A DNA stretch of 64,000 nucleotides from Arbacia lixula (taxonomy: Eukaryota; Echinodermata; Echinoidea; Arbacioida; Arbaciidae). The translations under genes were made by a program, and so were the position numbers. Numbering within the stretch: position 1 is the stretch's first letter; every line of letters starts with the position of its first letter. The stretch lies in assembly GCA_963669155.1 (NCBI GenBank), contig OZ022597.1:1-64000 (forward strand), in the 5' to 3' direction. Positions 12,331 to 24,747 of the stretch are shown here, piece by piece. The notes beneath the pieces were generated by a model. It was not told the DNA's origin. It saw only the letters and a list, made by a program, of their open reading frames with translations, and did not search any database.

Positions 12331-13055
12331 TGTGTATGTGTATTTGTGGCGAAAATGATGTATAAATAAGATATGGAACGAAAAGCTAAGCATGGATATA
12401 CAGTCATGAATTTATCAACAGCATTATAACGTGGTCCCATTGAACATTTGCAGCCTTGTAAGATTGGTTGTTATTTGTTTCTTTGTAACCACACTTCCCG
12501 AAAATGAGTGATAAGGAGAAATTACTGAAAAAACAGAAGTTAGAAACGGTTGTTATGGTCTACCTACCCCCTAACAACAGTACGGTGTGTTTCCATTGCA
12601 TACTTAAAATGTTAAAAGACAAATGTTATAAAGAACCAAAATAGCGTAAGTGGTTGCTAGGTACTTCGTTTTCCCTAGCAACGGGCAATGTACATCATTG
12701 GATCATAACTTAGAATATTCATGTAGCAAAATTATTTTCAATGGAATTGATGCAACTTGCTTTTAAAGGTGTCGCTAGAGATCACCCATTTGTGTCTCTT
12801 AGACGTACATGACTTTCTAGTAGACGCACTATCACATGAAAACATACACACATGTATCATCCTTTTAGAACTTGTATTTAACACTTCCGTCTACAAACAC
12901 GAACCTGTTCATATATCTGTTCTTAGCCTGTATGTAGACGTTGACTGACGGCTCTCACCATTATAAACGTATGGTATGTTTCAAGTTAAAACGGCCAGTA
13001 TGAAATCGCGATTGGCGTATTTATGTTACTCTAATGTGTTTCTGTTTTGCAGTTC

Positions 13056-13157
13056 TAATCGTAAATCAGGAGTTTCAGACTCTCGCGGCTGTTGAGCAGA
13101 CGGACAGTGCAGAAAGCTCACCCGCCTTCAGCCACGAAACACAAACTGAATGTTAAA
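13056..13157 (+). other. Possible alternative terminal exon
   Basis: A good acceptor (TTCTGTTTTGCAG) precedes this stretch. Joined to exon 2 in phase 2 it would add only about a dozen residues (SNRKSGVSDSRGC) before a stop, giving a product that ends soon after the 2A. Another frame is open to a TAA at about 13155 but does not match exon 2's phase. No poly(A) signal was found close by. It could be a poison exon or chance. Confidence 0.2.
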
Positions 13158-13254
13158 TGTTGGTTCAGGCGAGGGAATTTGTAGGGTCATCGCAATACAT
13201 GAAAAGAGGCAACGTGCCTGTAATGCATGAGATTTGGACTAACGCGGAACCGGC

Positions 13255-13320
13255 AGAGCGGTGTGACGTCAGAACTTGTGTACGTGTAATGCTATTGGCT
13301 GATAAGCTTTCTACGAGCCT
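13255..13320. promoter_or_regulatory. CRE-like TGACGTCA with nearby CCAAT-box
   Basis: A perfect palindromic TGACGTCA lies near 13264 and ATTGGCTGAT near 13293, in a locally more GC-rich patch. These are binding-site types for CREB/ATF and NF-Y. An internal promoter could give transcripts lacking the N-domain and 2A. No TATA box or first exon was identified, so this is speculative. Confidence 0.2.
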
Positions 13321-14198
13321 GCGTCCTCCATTCGGCCGGGGGGGATTTTTTTCGTACTCGTAACAGCAAATACCCAATGTTCGCATGCGCATGGTTCTTT
13401 CAATACGAAATGCACGCACACTTTCATGCTAGACAGAAATCATATCATGTCTAAGAAGTCTTCAACTCGGACTCTGATTTAAGTGTGTGTCATTTACGTT
13501 CACAGAAAATCAGCCCGGGGATATATTCGGTCTGGCGCATGGGCAGATGCCAATTTGCACATGAAACTATCGAACCAGGGGACACGTCACGCTTGCGAAA
13601 GCTCTTTATGACGTTCGGTTGTACAGGCTTTTAAATATTTTAGCATGCTGTTGTCACATGATCACCAATTTGTTCTGCGTGGTTTCATGCATTGTCCTGT
13701 TATAAAACACTTCAGCGGTAGACCCTGGGACTAGCATAACCGTATCAACGATGATTTGGCTTCTGCTTCCAATCCGCATGCAAATAGGTGACATGCTTGA
13801 ACGCAAGATAGTCATGCCACAGCAGTGATGGCTTTTAAAGAACACGTATCTCACTCTACAGAGTGAGTAAAAAGAGTGTCCCATTCTTTAAAAGTTGCCT
13901 TGTTTGAACAGTTAACATTTATTCATGGGGTTAAAATTATAATCCTAGTAGAGTGATCCTCCCAGAATATGGCGTTACCAATTTCATTTGGATCCTTGCA
14001 TGTACGACTGAACGACGGAAATCTGCAGAGGACTGGAATATCCCACGTACGCACACATGCATTCACTCAACTGAAAAAAATCTGCTCATAATGCAGTGTT
14101 AAATTTCCCTGTTTTGGTTTAAGCATTGATTTGTACCAAGATTGCTAAATTTTTATGTGTGCAATTACCCGACAATCTTTCCCATGATGCATTGCCTA

Positions 14199-14275
14199 CC
14201 TTTATCATCACCACCATTATCATTATCCTTATCAATATCGGCATTATAATGATCATCATCACCATCATCATCTTT
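14199..14275. repeat. Imperfect ATC/ATT microsatellite
   Basis: Runs of CATCATCACCATCATCATC and related triplets with interruptions. Confidence 0.7.
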
Positions 14276-15303
14276 AACATTAAGGTTCACCTGATCTAGT
14301 AAGCTATCTCAACACGCAACGATGTTAGTGGTCCTTATTTCCTACGGTCTCCAATTCCCAACACGTACCCTATGTGATGTAATGACAATAGTTAAAGTCC
14401 TAAAATTCACAATTCTACTTGTTATGAAGAATGGCCTTACAAAATGGTGCTCTCATCAAAGGAAGTGTAAGTTAAAATCCGTTCGTACCGAGATTCCAAA
14501 AGTTGATAATCATTTAAATATTCCTCTTGTCAACTTTGTTAACTTCTCGCTCTTCAGTTAGGCTGTGTCTACTTAGAAGAAAGTGACATAATATTTTTAA
14601 TAATAATTCTTTTGAAAATAATATAATGTGTATTGGTTTTAATGTATTTAAGATGCTTGATTACCAAAGTACTTTATCCTATATATTTTTTACTATATGT
14701 ATATATATATATATGTGTATTGTAGAATAATACAATTAAGTACATAAACAACTATCAAATCGAAATCGTTGAAATCAGGTGATATTCTAGCTGTTCAAGT
14801 ATAATAGTATGTATATTTTATCTGAATTATGTCAGGATGTATTAAAAAATCATGTCAGTATAGCGCGTTTGAGTTGCTATTCATTTTCCTTTCAAAACTA
14901 TAATGTTCAGTCCATATGCTTGCATATGAAGCGGTCGTGTCTATAAGAGATTACTTAACTGAAGCAAGGATGTTTATTTTACAGTGAGTATCATTAGCAG
15001 CTTAATTAATGCAAAATTATGGTACTCTTCTTTTAGTAGAAAAAAATGTTTTACACATATTTCCTATTTCATCTCAATTGTTCGAGTCCGCCGCTTCTCT
15101 GGATGATTTTTGCCTGTATTTGACGCATAAAATAGGATTCGTAGAAGAATTTGGAGAAGTAAACTTACCCTATATACTTTTACATTTGTGACATGTAAAT
15201 CCTACAATACATCTATAAAGATTCAATGGAAGAATATTGATACATACATACATACATACGTGATATCAATTTAGGAATATGTATGCCCTATTGTGAAATC
15301 CAG

Positions 15304-15452
15304 GGGGAGGTAACATAAAGAATTGCGATCAATCGCAAAATGGCAATGAACATCATTGTTGCACGCGATTTTGTTTAAAACACTGACCAGTAACCAATCA
15401 GAATTTGTCTTTCAAATTTGCAATTGATCGCAAAACTTTATGTTACGGGGCC
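15304..15452. mobile_element. Short MITE with inverted ends
   Basis: The left end GGTAACATAAAGAATTGCGA and the right end, read in reverse (CCGTAACATAAAGTTTTGCG), match over about 30 nt. The 150 nt body holds no ORF. The superfamily is not determined. Confidence 0.55.
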
Positions 15453-16502
15453 AAGGTATGCATGGCGCAATCGCGGTTGAATCATATAGTTGAGGGCAGC
15501 TGCTAGTCATAAATATTGAGTGGCGTATTCAAACCTTGTTCAAAGGAATGGATATTCTTTTCTTTACATCCTTGCCTAACGCATGTTTATTCGTAAAGTA
15601 TCCATTATAGTGTCCAGAGTGGGTGCAACTAAAGAGAAATTATCCAAAACATTACATGGTTGCTTCTTTAGACTTGTTATGATATACCATTTATATGGAA
15701 GTTTGCAAATTATATATGTTCAGCTTGCAGCTAGTACGTTGAACTTAATGATATGACTATTACTTTATGACACAGTGGTTATGATTTTTTTTCTTTTACC
15801 AAATCGTCTTAGGTTGTGGAAAACACTTCTAATTCGACCAAACCGAGTATGATGAAGCTTTGAAATAGTTACACACATACACACCCCCTCGCAGGTTTCA
15901 AATATGCGTTGCAGTATGTATTTTTGTCAATGATTTCTTTGATAGAAGTGCCTTTATCCAGGGAGGTGTAAGAACTGGAGTCAGGACGAAGAGTAATTTA
16001 TTCATACACCAGTCGCGTTCATTGATAGCACAATATAATTTTTTCACGAGTTTGACTGTTTCATCCACTATCGACTGCCTCCAAACAGAGACAATACACG
16101 TGTGGGATGCATTTCGAGGAATATAAAATTTTCATTCACAACAGATTTCAAAACCACTTGATGTAATACATTGCATGTGCAGAACTAGTACGTATTATAT
16201 TGATACGATTCTATGAATTAAAAATGATAATGTTTTTTCCATTTTTGTAATAAATGGAGAATACTGTAAACAAACAAAAAAATGTCATAGAAGTGCCTCC
16301 ACATCGCATATTGATCAATCATATTTCCTTACAAATATCTTTTAAGTGTTCCACCTTACACGGAAACAACCTCAATTCGTGTCAGGTAATGTCCGAAAAA
16401 GATTTTTACGGATAGATTGTCTGTACCGCTATTTAACTGCATTTGAAGTCGAGTTTTAAGGTCCTATTTGATAAGTTGTCCTTTATTATTACATTATAAC
16501 AG

Positions 16503-16744
16503 ACCTGGCCGGCTCACCACCCTTGAGATGTGCAAGCTCGCAGAACTGCTGGACCCCAACGACTACAGGAAAGTAGGATTGGAATTGGGTGTGATGGAAG
16601 CTCAGCTCAAAAACACTGAATGGGGAACCTTCCATATGCTCAATGACTGGCTGAAGAGAGCACCAGAGAGGACTGCCCGGACGTTACTGGTCGGTGCACT
16701 TCGTCGGGTTAGCCTAGTTAACCTTGCTGACAGTCTGGCTGCAG
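16503..16744 (+). CDS. NLR exon 3: Death domain
   Basis: An acceptor after a T-rich tract (ATTATAACAG) and donor CTGCAG|GTAAAA bound 242 nt, in at phase 2 and out at phase 1. The 80 residues show the Death-fold pattern: CKLAELLDPNDYRKVGLELGV for helices 1-2, then an acidic turn, HMLNDWLKRAP, and a last helix pair ALRRVSLVNLADSL. Death domains pair with one another to recruit signalling partners, so this is the likely effector end of the receptor. It follows the 2A directly, so it would lie at the N terminus of the released receptor. A DED or CARD is less likely because the conserved W in NDWL and the LGV spacing fit Death. Confidence 0.8.
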
Positions 16745-17170
16745 GTAAAAATTGTCGTTATATTTTACATGAATTTTCCCAAGATATGTTGTGCATTTAG
16801 GGCTAACAGCTCCACTTATGTTTTATAAATGCTTCACGAGTGCTTGTTTGTCACACTTCGTTATAAGAGCAAGTGAATCTAACATTTTCGTGGAAAGTTA
16901 TGAGACTGTCTTTAATTTATTTATTTATTCATTTCACGTTTTATTTAGACAGGGTAGTCCTTTCAGTCTCGAGGACTGCTTTCCAAAAGAGCCCTGTGAT
17001 ACAAATCACGTAAACATAACAACATATGTAATATTCAAATACAATTAATACAAAGATCAAAGATAACAATAACAAAGACTAACACAAAAACACATTTGAA
17101 GAAGGAAAAAAAAAGTCACACAAATGTGTAAGTAAGTGAGTGAATGACCACCCCCCCCCCCCCCCCGGCC
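16745..17170 (+). other. Intron 3, first part; no gene seen
   Basis: AT-rich, with a stretch of frame open by chance and a C homopolymer near 17150-17166. Confidence 0.4.
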
Positions 17171-17179
17171 TAACACAGT

Positions 17180-17445
17180 GCCCAGGTGTAGCTTATACGA
17201 CGCACATCTGATTTAAATTTTGTGAGAGTATTACAACAGTGAACAGTGATTGGGAGGCTGTTAAAGAGTTTACTACCACAATAGCAGATTGATCTTTTCA
17301 TGTATTCAGTTCTAGGTGTGGGAACAAATAACGGGCTGCGGGTTGCGTAACGGGTTGTATAGTTAACATCTCTGCGTCGTATTAATGATTATCGGTTCAT
17401 AGTAAAGATGTGTTCTTTAGCTTTCATTACATACCAAACCCATGT
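17180..17445 (-). pseudogene. 3' coding end of a non-LTR retroelement
   Basis: On the minus strand one frame reads RRRDVNYTTRYATRSPLF and then SKLFNSLPITVHCCNTLTKFKSDVRR. This is the conserved C-terminal tail of jockey/CR1-type ORF2 (the N-T-R and LFNSLP boxes). It lies beside, and may be interrupted by, the larger element at 17460-20070. Confidence 0.55.
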
Positions 17446-17459
17446 CTTTATGGGAATAA

Positions 17460-20070
17460 TGAGCCAAGCAATTTAGATTTAGATTTAAATAGGGCATTCA
17501 AAAAGAGTAAGTTAACAATGAACTAAACTCTTCTATTGAAATTGACCCTCGGTACTTTTCAATAGACTTCCTGTCCTGGGAGACTTCCTGCCTATTGATA
17601 CTTTGATCCTCCTATTGTTATATAGGGAGGTAGCAGTTTGTCACTATTGTATGTGTGTGCGCACAATACAATTAAATGCGTTCCGTATGCATTGTGCGCG
17701 AAATGTGACTTGAGTCGAATTTGGCAGCCCGCTGTATGTGCCGTGAGTCGAACGAAGCGGGTTAAGGTATTTAAGTAACGGGGAGCTTGCCCATGGAGAA
17801 TTTTGAATACAAGTACCGTTTGTTGATACCACATTCTTTGCTTAACTGACTGCCAATTTAAAGTGCTTACTAGAAAACTTGCCGATGTGAATAAATCCAT
17901 GCCAAGAACCATTCGAGCGTATTTGTTTTGTAATCGTTGGATACGTGAAATATTTGTTTGGGCACAGCTTCCCCATACTGTAAAAAATCAATGTGTGGTA
18001 AAACAAGAGAATAAAACAGATCTATCATTATTTCTTTTGTAAGGTAACACTTTACTCTACGTATGCAGCCAATTGCTTGTGATATCTTTTTTACAACATG
18101 ATCAACATGACTAGTCCAATTAAGACTCCCTTCCAACACAACACCAAGATATTTAAATTATTTGACATGTTCAAGGACATCATTTTTGTATATTATTGCC
18201 AATTTTTTACCTGTTAATTTACGGTTTGAACCAAACAGCATAGTTTTCGTCTTTTCCGAGTTTAAAAATAGGTCATTACATTGAAGCCATTTAGTGATGG
18301 TACCAAATTGTGACTGGAGTTTCAGTTGTACATCATGAATATTCTTATCTGTACAAAATATAGCTCTGTCATCTGCGTATAAAGATAATTTACAGGATTC
18401 ATCTAATATTAAATTAGATATGTCATTAATAAATATACTGAACATGAGGGGTCCTAGAGTCGAACCTTGGGGAACACCAGATTTTACCTTTAAGTACTTG
18501 CTTAATGTTCCTTTTATTGAAACACAATGCAATCGATCAGTAATATACGATTTAAACCATTCTAATTCAAAATTACGTATTCCATACATCGATAGTTCTT
18601 TTTTAAAGACGAGTATGAGAAATTACATCGAATGCTTTTCGCAAGTCAAAAAAAATTGCACCTGTGATATTACCAGAATTCATATTACGCAGAATATATT
18701 CTGAAATATCAGTAACACATGTTTCAGTTGAATGCATCGGTCTAAAACCTGATTGTATAGAAGATAACAAAGAATTTTCATCAAAGTATTTATAAAGTTG
18801 AGCATGAACAGCCCTTTCCAATATTTTTGCAGGTATGGGCAGTAAAGAGATTGGACGATAGTTGTTAATATCTAATTTATTTCCACCTTTGTAAAGTGGT
18901 ATTATTTTTGCAATTTTAAAGTCAGTTGGGATCTCCGCAGTACGTAATGATACATTATAAAGAAAACTTAATGGCCTTGCAATGTAATCAGCAGCAAGTT
19001 TCAATAGTTTTGGGTGTAATTTATCAACTCCAACAGCTTTATTACAGTTAACTGACTTCAGTTCTTGAAGTACAAATTCTATTGTTATATCATCAAAGGA
19101 GAAACTTTCAGTGTTTTCAACTATCGTTCAACAAATATCAGTGCATGTATGATCGATGTTTTTCATTGTATCTAAAATATTATTAAAATTCTTATTAAAT
19201 GCATTAGCGACCTCTTGTCTGTCTGATACTAGATCATCATGAAATTGAAGTTGATATTGAGTTGAAGTTCTTTTCTTACTTGGGAGTAACGTGTTCATTA
19301 CTTTCCACTTGTTTTTTTATATCACGACCAGCCTCTGACAACTTATTACGATAATATCTTTTCTGTAACACTTTATTGAGATTATTAACTTTATTTCGAC
19401 AGTTTTGGTATTGTTTCCAATCTTCAGGAACTTTTCTCATCATCATCATATATCTTTTTCAAATAATCACGCTCTCTAGCAAGTTCCAAATATTCGTCAG
19501 TGATCCAGGGCACCTGTTTCATCTTTTTTCTAACTGTACAATATGGTGCATGTTTATTACAAATAACCTCAAATGCATGTTTAAATTCAGTCCAAATTTT
19601 GTTCACATTTGTCTTTTCATATACACTACTCCAATCATAATTTCTAAGATCATGACAAAACTTTTCTACATCAAAATAACGAAACAATCTGAACTTGGAT
19701 ACTTTGGGATAACCTTTAGGCAAAGTTTCTTTCAATACAACATAAGTTAACAGATGGTCACTAATAGACGCAGATTGTATACCTGACGTTAATGAACCAA
19801 ATGAATTAGACACCAAACTCAGGTCAATAAGAGTTTGGCTATATGGAGTAACACGAATAGGTTTCTTTATAGTTTGAGATAGAGCAAACTCATTACATAA
19901 GCAACGAATCTTTTTGGAAAAATTACTCTCTTTTAACATATTAACATTAAAATCACCCATAATAATAACACGGTCAGAATTAAGACATATTTTATCAAGT
20001 TGATCATTAAGACATTGAAAAAAGGACAAGCCCACGTCTGGTTTCTTTAATACGAAACGGAGATTTTAAT
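17460..20070 (-). mobile_element. 5'-truncated jockey/CR1-like retrotransposon, antisense in NLR intron 3
   Basis: From high to low coordinates: the end of an APE endonuclease (RVIIMGDFNVNML, ISDHLL; 20035-19424), then reverse transcriptase (YRPISLL, FFDLRKAFD, SGVPQGSTLGP, LYADDRAIF; 19004-18158), then the C-terminal region (18139-17592). At least three frame shifts separate these blocks, so it is dead, although the YADD box is intact. The 3' tail is a short AATCTA repeat near 17465. The first half of the endonuclease is absent, as expected from incomplete reverse transcription. Confidence 0.85.
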
Positions 20071-23000
20071 ATCCACATACCCTTTCTATTCATTGACGTT
20101 GTTTCTCCTCAGTATCAGAACCAGGAATTTCGATTAAGTTTTCCAGCTGGACAATATTCTTATCTTAGTATGTACATTATAATGTACGACTTACAGTCAC
20201 ATTTCAATGAGCTGTTTCTTCCACTCCAAGTCCAAAAAGGCTGAATGATGAATATCTTGTCCCAAAGAAAAATAGTGCATGATGCAAATTAAAAATATGA
20301 AGGGATGCATGTTAAAGAACTGGTTTGATACAAGGGTAGTATACGATACACAAACCTCAAGTTTGTTTGACAGGTGTGTAAATAGTGTAGATTCCTCTCC
20401 TGTATCGTTCCAAAAAGACGGTTCCCGTATGGTGTTGGGGTGGAGGAGGGGGGGGGGCGGCCAGGGTAGGCCTTTTGCAAAGAAATACCAATAAAACAAA
20501 ACAAATACAAACACGGAAACTGGAAGGACATACTGCATCAGAATTTTCCTCGCAATATTAAAGCTGGAAACCAACTTTGCTCGGTGTTACATTGATCTAC
20601 TAGTACATATATATTGACGGTACTTTTTGGACGGGTCGTCCGAGAACTCCGCGATTCATGTAGCCTAGACCTAGAATTTGAGGAGGCTACGAAATGCCAT
20701 CATATTTCTTAAATGGTAACACAAAAAGGCAAAATTATTGTCTAAGTATACATTTCACCGGTTGCCCAGTTGATTACAATAGTAATCTAGGCCATTTAAG
20801 CCAAAATCAGGCGCCAAAAAGGTCATTGCCATGAAAATGATCAGAATAAAGGTAATTTTTGTAAATACAAATATATATTTCAAGCCAAATCACCGTTTCA
20901 ATGAGTATGAATATTAAGATATCAGAATCAAAGCAAAGAACAATGAAGTAGTTTAAGTGTTAACTGTCGTGCATAAGAGCTCCATTGCTAGGAAAACATC
21001 ATGGTGCCCAAATTTTTGACAATATTGAGAAACATTCATATTTCTTGACATTGAAAAATATAGTATATTGCCATGTATTTCTAATATGGTGACCTAAAAA
21101 CAACAAATTAGTGTCTAAGTATACATTTATGAAGATGCCTAGCTAATTATGATTGTAATCTAATTCTCTAAAGATCACAATCATACCATAAAATAGTAGT
21201 CGCCAAAACAATATGAACCAAAAATGCAATAAAATAAAAAAAATATTTTCATTTCTATATGACAACTGTCATGCATGGAATGACAATTGCTATGACAACA
21301 CCTTGATGGCAAAAATATTGAAATTATAGAATTATAAGAAAATGTATATTTCTTATATGGTAACTTAAAAACACAAAATTACTGTCTTGATATTCATTGA
21401 ACAAGATGCCCAGTTGATTCTGATTGTAATATAAGTCGTTAGTTATAACGATCATGCCTAAAAATGGTTGTTGCTATGGAAACAGTGTCAACAAGAAACC
21501 ATTTAAATATATGTAAAAAGGTCGCAAAAACCTAATCCTAGTTTACAGTATTGTGAATATGAAGATGCTAGAATGGTAGCAATCGTAAATGAGGTATTTA
21601 TACGTGATAACAGTCATACCTCAAATCACTGTTTTTATGACAACACCATGGTGGCGAAAATAAAATGGATATGCTAAGCACGTACAAATCAAACCTTAGG
21701 TGATGTGTGGCACCTTCATCCCTTGTGCTTTCTAACGGCCTTGGCCAATCTATCTTGTAATCTGCAAGCTTTGTTTTAAACTGGTTGTGGATGTGGGTGT
21801 TAGGCCATTTTCACTGTATGTTACCAAACAAGAATGAGAATTTTAGAAAAACAAAAACATATCATTTCACAAAATATTTAAACATTGCAAATGTGTAGAA
21901 CTATATATCTCAAGTTTATTGAATGACATTTTAAGTCGTGGCATGTCATGTATTCTTGATGTCTGGTTGATTGCTATCAATATTTTAGTCATATCGGAAG
22001 GTAATTATTGTGATCATTCTCTGAAAGTTGTTTAGCGAAAATACCAATTAGATAAGTTTGGAAAAAAATGTAGCACCGTGAAAACACAGTATGAATATGT
22101 AAAGATACATACATGAAGCTTCAAAATTAGATTCAATAAACAGTTATTCGACTTAATTAAAGCCATGGGCAGGTCAAATAAGGACTGTTGCTACATCCAC
22201 TGAATGGAAGATTTATTTGAAAACTAATCTACTGAAACCACAATATTGTTTTTCAAGTTACTCGGTTGTGGATTACTATGGCTACATATCTTTATTGCAA
22301 TCAAGATGTGGATAGTTTAGGTCAAGATCTACGGGGAGGGGGAGCAAAAATGACAAGTTTCAGGATGCCACAGGTGCTCCATTGCTGTCACTATCCATTA
22401 AACATCTCACATGTGGCCAAAGGACAAGCTGATGTATCAGTGTCACTGAACAGGGTTTAATCCCTTTTCCATGCCACGCTTCAGAATCAACTACCCAATC
22501 CAAAAAGGCCTAAAGGGCACGCAACATTTCTCTAGACTGCATGTTCATTCCTTGAGGTAAAACCCACTCCGACGCAAAACAGAATACCATTGTTATTTCC
22601 GGAAAGGACAAGCAGACAGGAGACGGTCACCTCTTATCCATTAAAACCTAACCAGCTGACCTTACACTCCCTGCCGTTTCAACCTACTGGTAACCAGATC
22701 TATTCAAGACATCGATAACATCCTAAAAACTTGCAGACTCTCCCAAGTAGGATATAGTCAGATGGCTGACCACATGAATGCCCGACATAGATTCAAGTTG
22801 ACAGAAAGAAACCGCTGGACGTTCATCTCTATAGTATACGATTAGTTAAATGCTGATGTCTAGATAGTATCAGGTGAGCGCAAAGCACAATCCCTAATCG
22901 TACTTAAACCAGTGCAGTTCGCTGCAATATAATTTGAATCACATCAGCCATCGAGAACAATGTTAACACAATATTGGGCAGATGCATTTAATTGAGCTTG

Positions 23001-24747
23001 AAGGTCAAGGTGGAAACTGTGCTAAGAACGCAGGTCACTGTACGGCCATGCCTTCTATGTTCTCGGACACTAGCTAGTCTGGCATTATCCACATAGAGAA
23101 TACAGATGTCAAAACCTTAGCTGAGAACAGTCGACATTTGGGGTGTAATTGCATATAGGTTAGTGAAGAGAGGGATCACATCACAGCATACTAGGTCAGA
23201 ACACCTACAGGTATGTAGTTCGCCACAAGGAGAGAGGCAATGTCCAGTCGTCTTATGTTAGATGTGAAGCGACTAACACCACACTATAGCCCGTTGAGAT
23301 GAACCCAGGGCTTCCTAGGCAGATTGTTGTCATGCAGGAGGGTGAGAAGGCCTATAAAGGTCCAATGCATTGGAGTAACGGGGCATTCTTGCACAAGGTA
23401 GCCCCATCATTACTCCATGTACTCAATGGAACATGCTTGGCCCCCTTTTCTAGGTAGTTTATTAAGCAGCTTTGTAATTAAATGGTTTGCTTAAGACCAC
23501 TATGGTAGCACCTGACTTGGTTCGAGCCCCCATCCATTAGAAAGAAGGTCAGCATAATAATTGACACAGACGGAAATACAGTCAGAGGGTCCGATAGATA
23601 TATGTGTGTTGCATGATCAAGATGAGGATGCCCAGCATATTAAGATATCTACCTGAAACCTGCTTTACAATATGCTAGAAGAGTATTTGCATGATGACAG
23701 TTTATAAACATATATATAGCGTACATGTATCATAAAACATCATATTTTGGTATAATACCTCTACCTCCTAACCTGCCACTGTCGCATTTTTGGGACTAAG
23801 AGGTAAGGTGCCGCTGTCGCAAATTTGCGACCAAACTGTAATAGAGAAAACCTCTGGCACAATATTGCTCCGGGGTTTTACCCTCGGCAAGTTTAGAGTT
23901 AATTAATGCACCATGGTATTGACATTGTAACTGCCATATATATATATGACCTTGACAACCTTGGAATTACGGATCTTATGTACAATCAGAAGCACAATTA
24001 CAAATGTCATATACATGTACCTTATTACGTGTGATTATGTCACCATATGAGAAATATGTGGCAATATCGTTTATTTCAGTCATCTTCAATGACATGGACG
24101 TCTTGATATTCATGAATCTAGATTTTGGGGTTAGGTTTTGTGCTTCCTAACTATATACATTCAAATTGTTTTTACTACAAAAAAAATATGTATTGTTTCG
24201 TGGCAATAACAGTGGCAAAAAAGAGTGTGTGATCTGAATAAATCTAAATGCAAGTTGGTAAAATTGTTCCATATTAGGATACCACCCAAATCCTTAATTG
24301 TGTTAATTGTGTATCGTAAGCGAGCGAAGTGTGTGGGTTACTCTCTTATATCGCCTTAAAATGAAAGAGACGGATATGGGAAAATGCGAACACGATGGAA
24401 AAGTACTCCAAATTACTCCTAACTGCATTGTTACCAGTGAGGGTGCACCCTAGATTAGTGAAAATGAAAAAGCATCCCACTTGACTAAAGACACCTTAAA
24501 TTTAAAACTGAAATCAAGGTAAAATAACGTAAAGCTGAATTAGATCGTGTACAATTTGTACGTTTTTAAGTATTACAAAAACAAAAGAGACAATGTTGGC
24601 TACCGGGATTCTCTTAAATAGGCTGCATTTCTTAGGGCTTATAATATTAAAGCAGATTTTATGTTTCAGTTAGTACTTTAATATATATGTACTGCGTTGG
24701 TGCACGGCGGTAGTTAAACTATGCGCCTTTTGATTCGATTTTCGCAG
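20071..24747 (+). other. Intron 3, last part; repeats, no gene seen
   Basis: Besides the repeat block at 20690-21660, the sequence at about 22500-23560 is less AT-rich and unlike its neighbours, but no protein family could be read in any frame. It may be an old transposon. Confidence 0.4.
20690..21660. repeat. Diverged tandem repeat, units of about 275-370 bp
   Basis: The block begins again at about 20690, 21066 and 21340 with similar text (CATATTTCTTAAATGGTAAC, then a CTAAGTAT..CATTT stretch and GCCCAGTTGATT). A related block lies at 41400-41990, so this is a dispersed family with internal tandem structure. Confidence 0.6.

Larger units (their letters stand above)
12331..16502 (+). other. 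Intron 2, second part; mostly unassigned
   Basis: About 4.2 kb between the retroelement and the Death exon. It holds a candidate alternative exon (13056-13157), an ATC-type microsatellite (about 14199-14275), a TA run near 14700, a CATA run near 15242 and a small MITE (15304-15452). No other gene was recognised. Confidence 0.5.

Noticed and set aside
18420..18704. Plus-strand 94-codon frame
   Set aside because: Shadow of the minus-strand reverse transcriptase.
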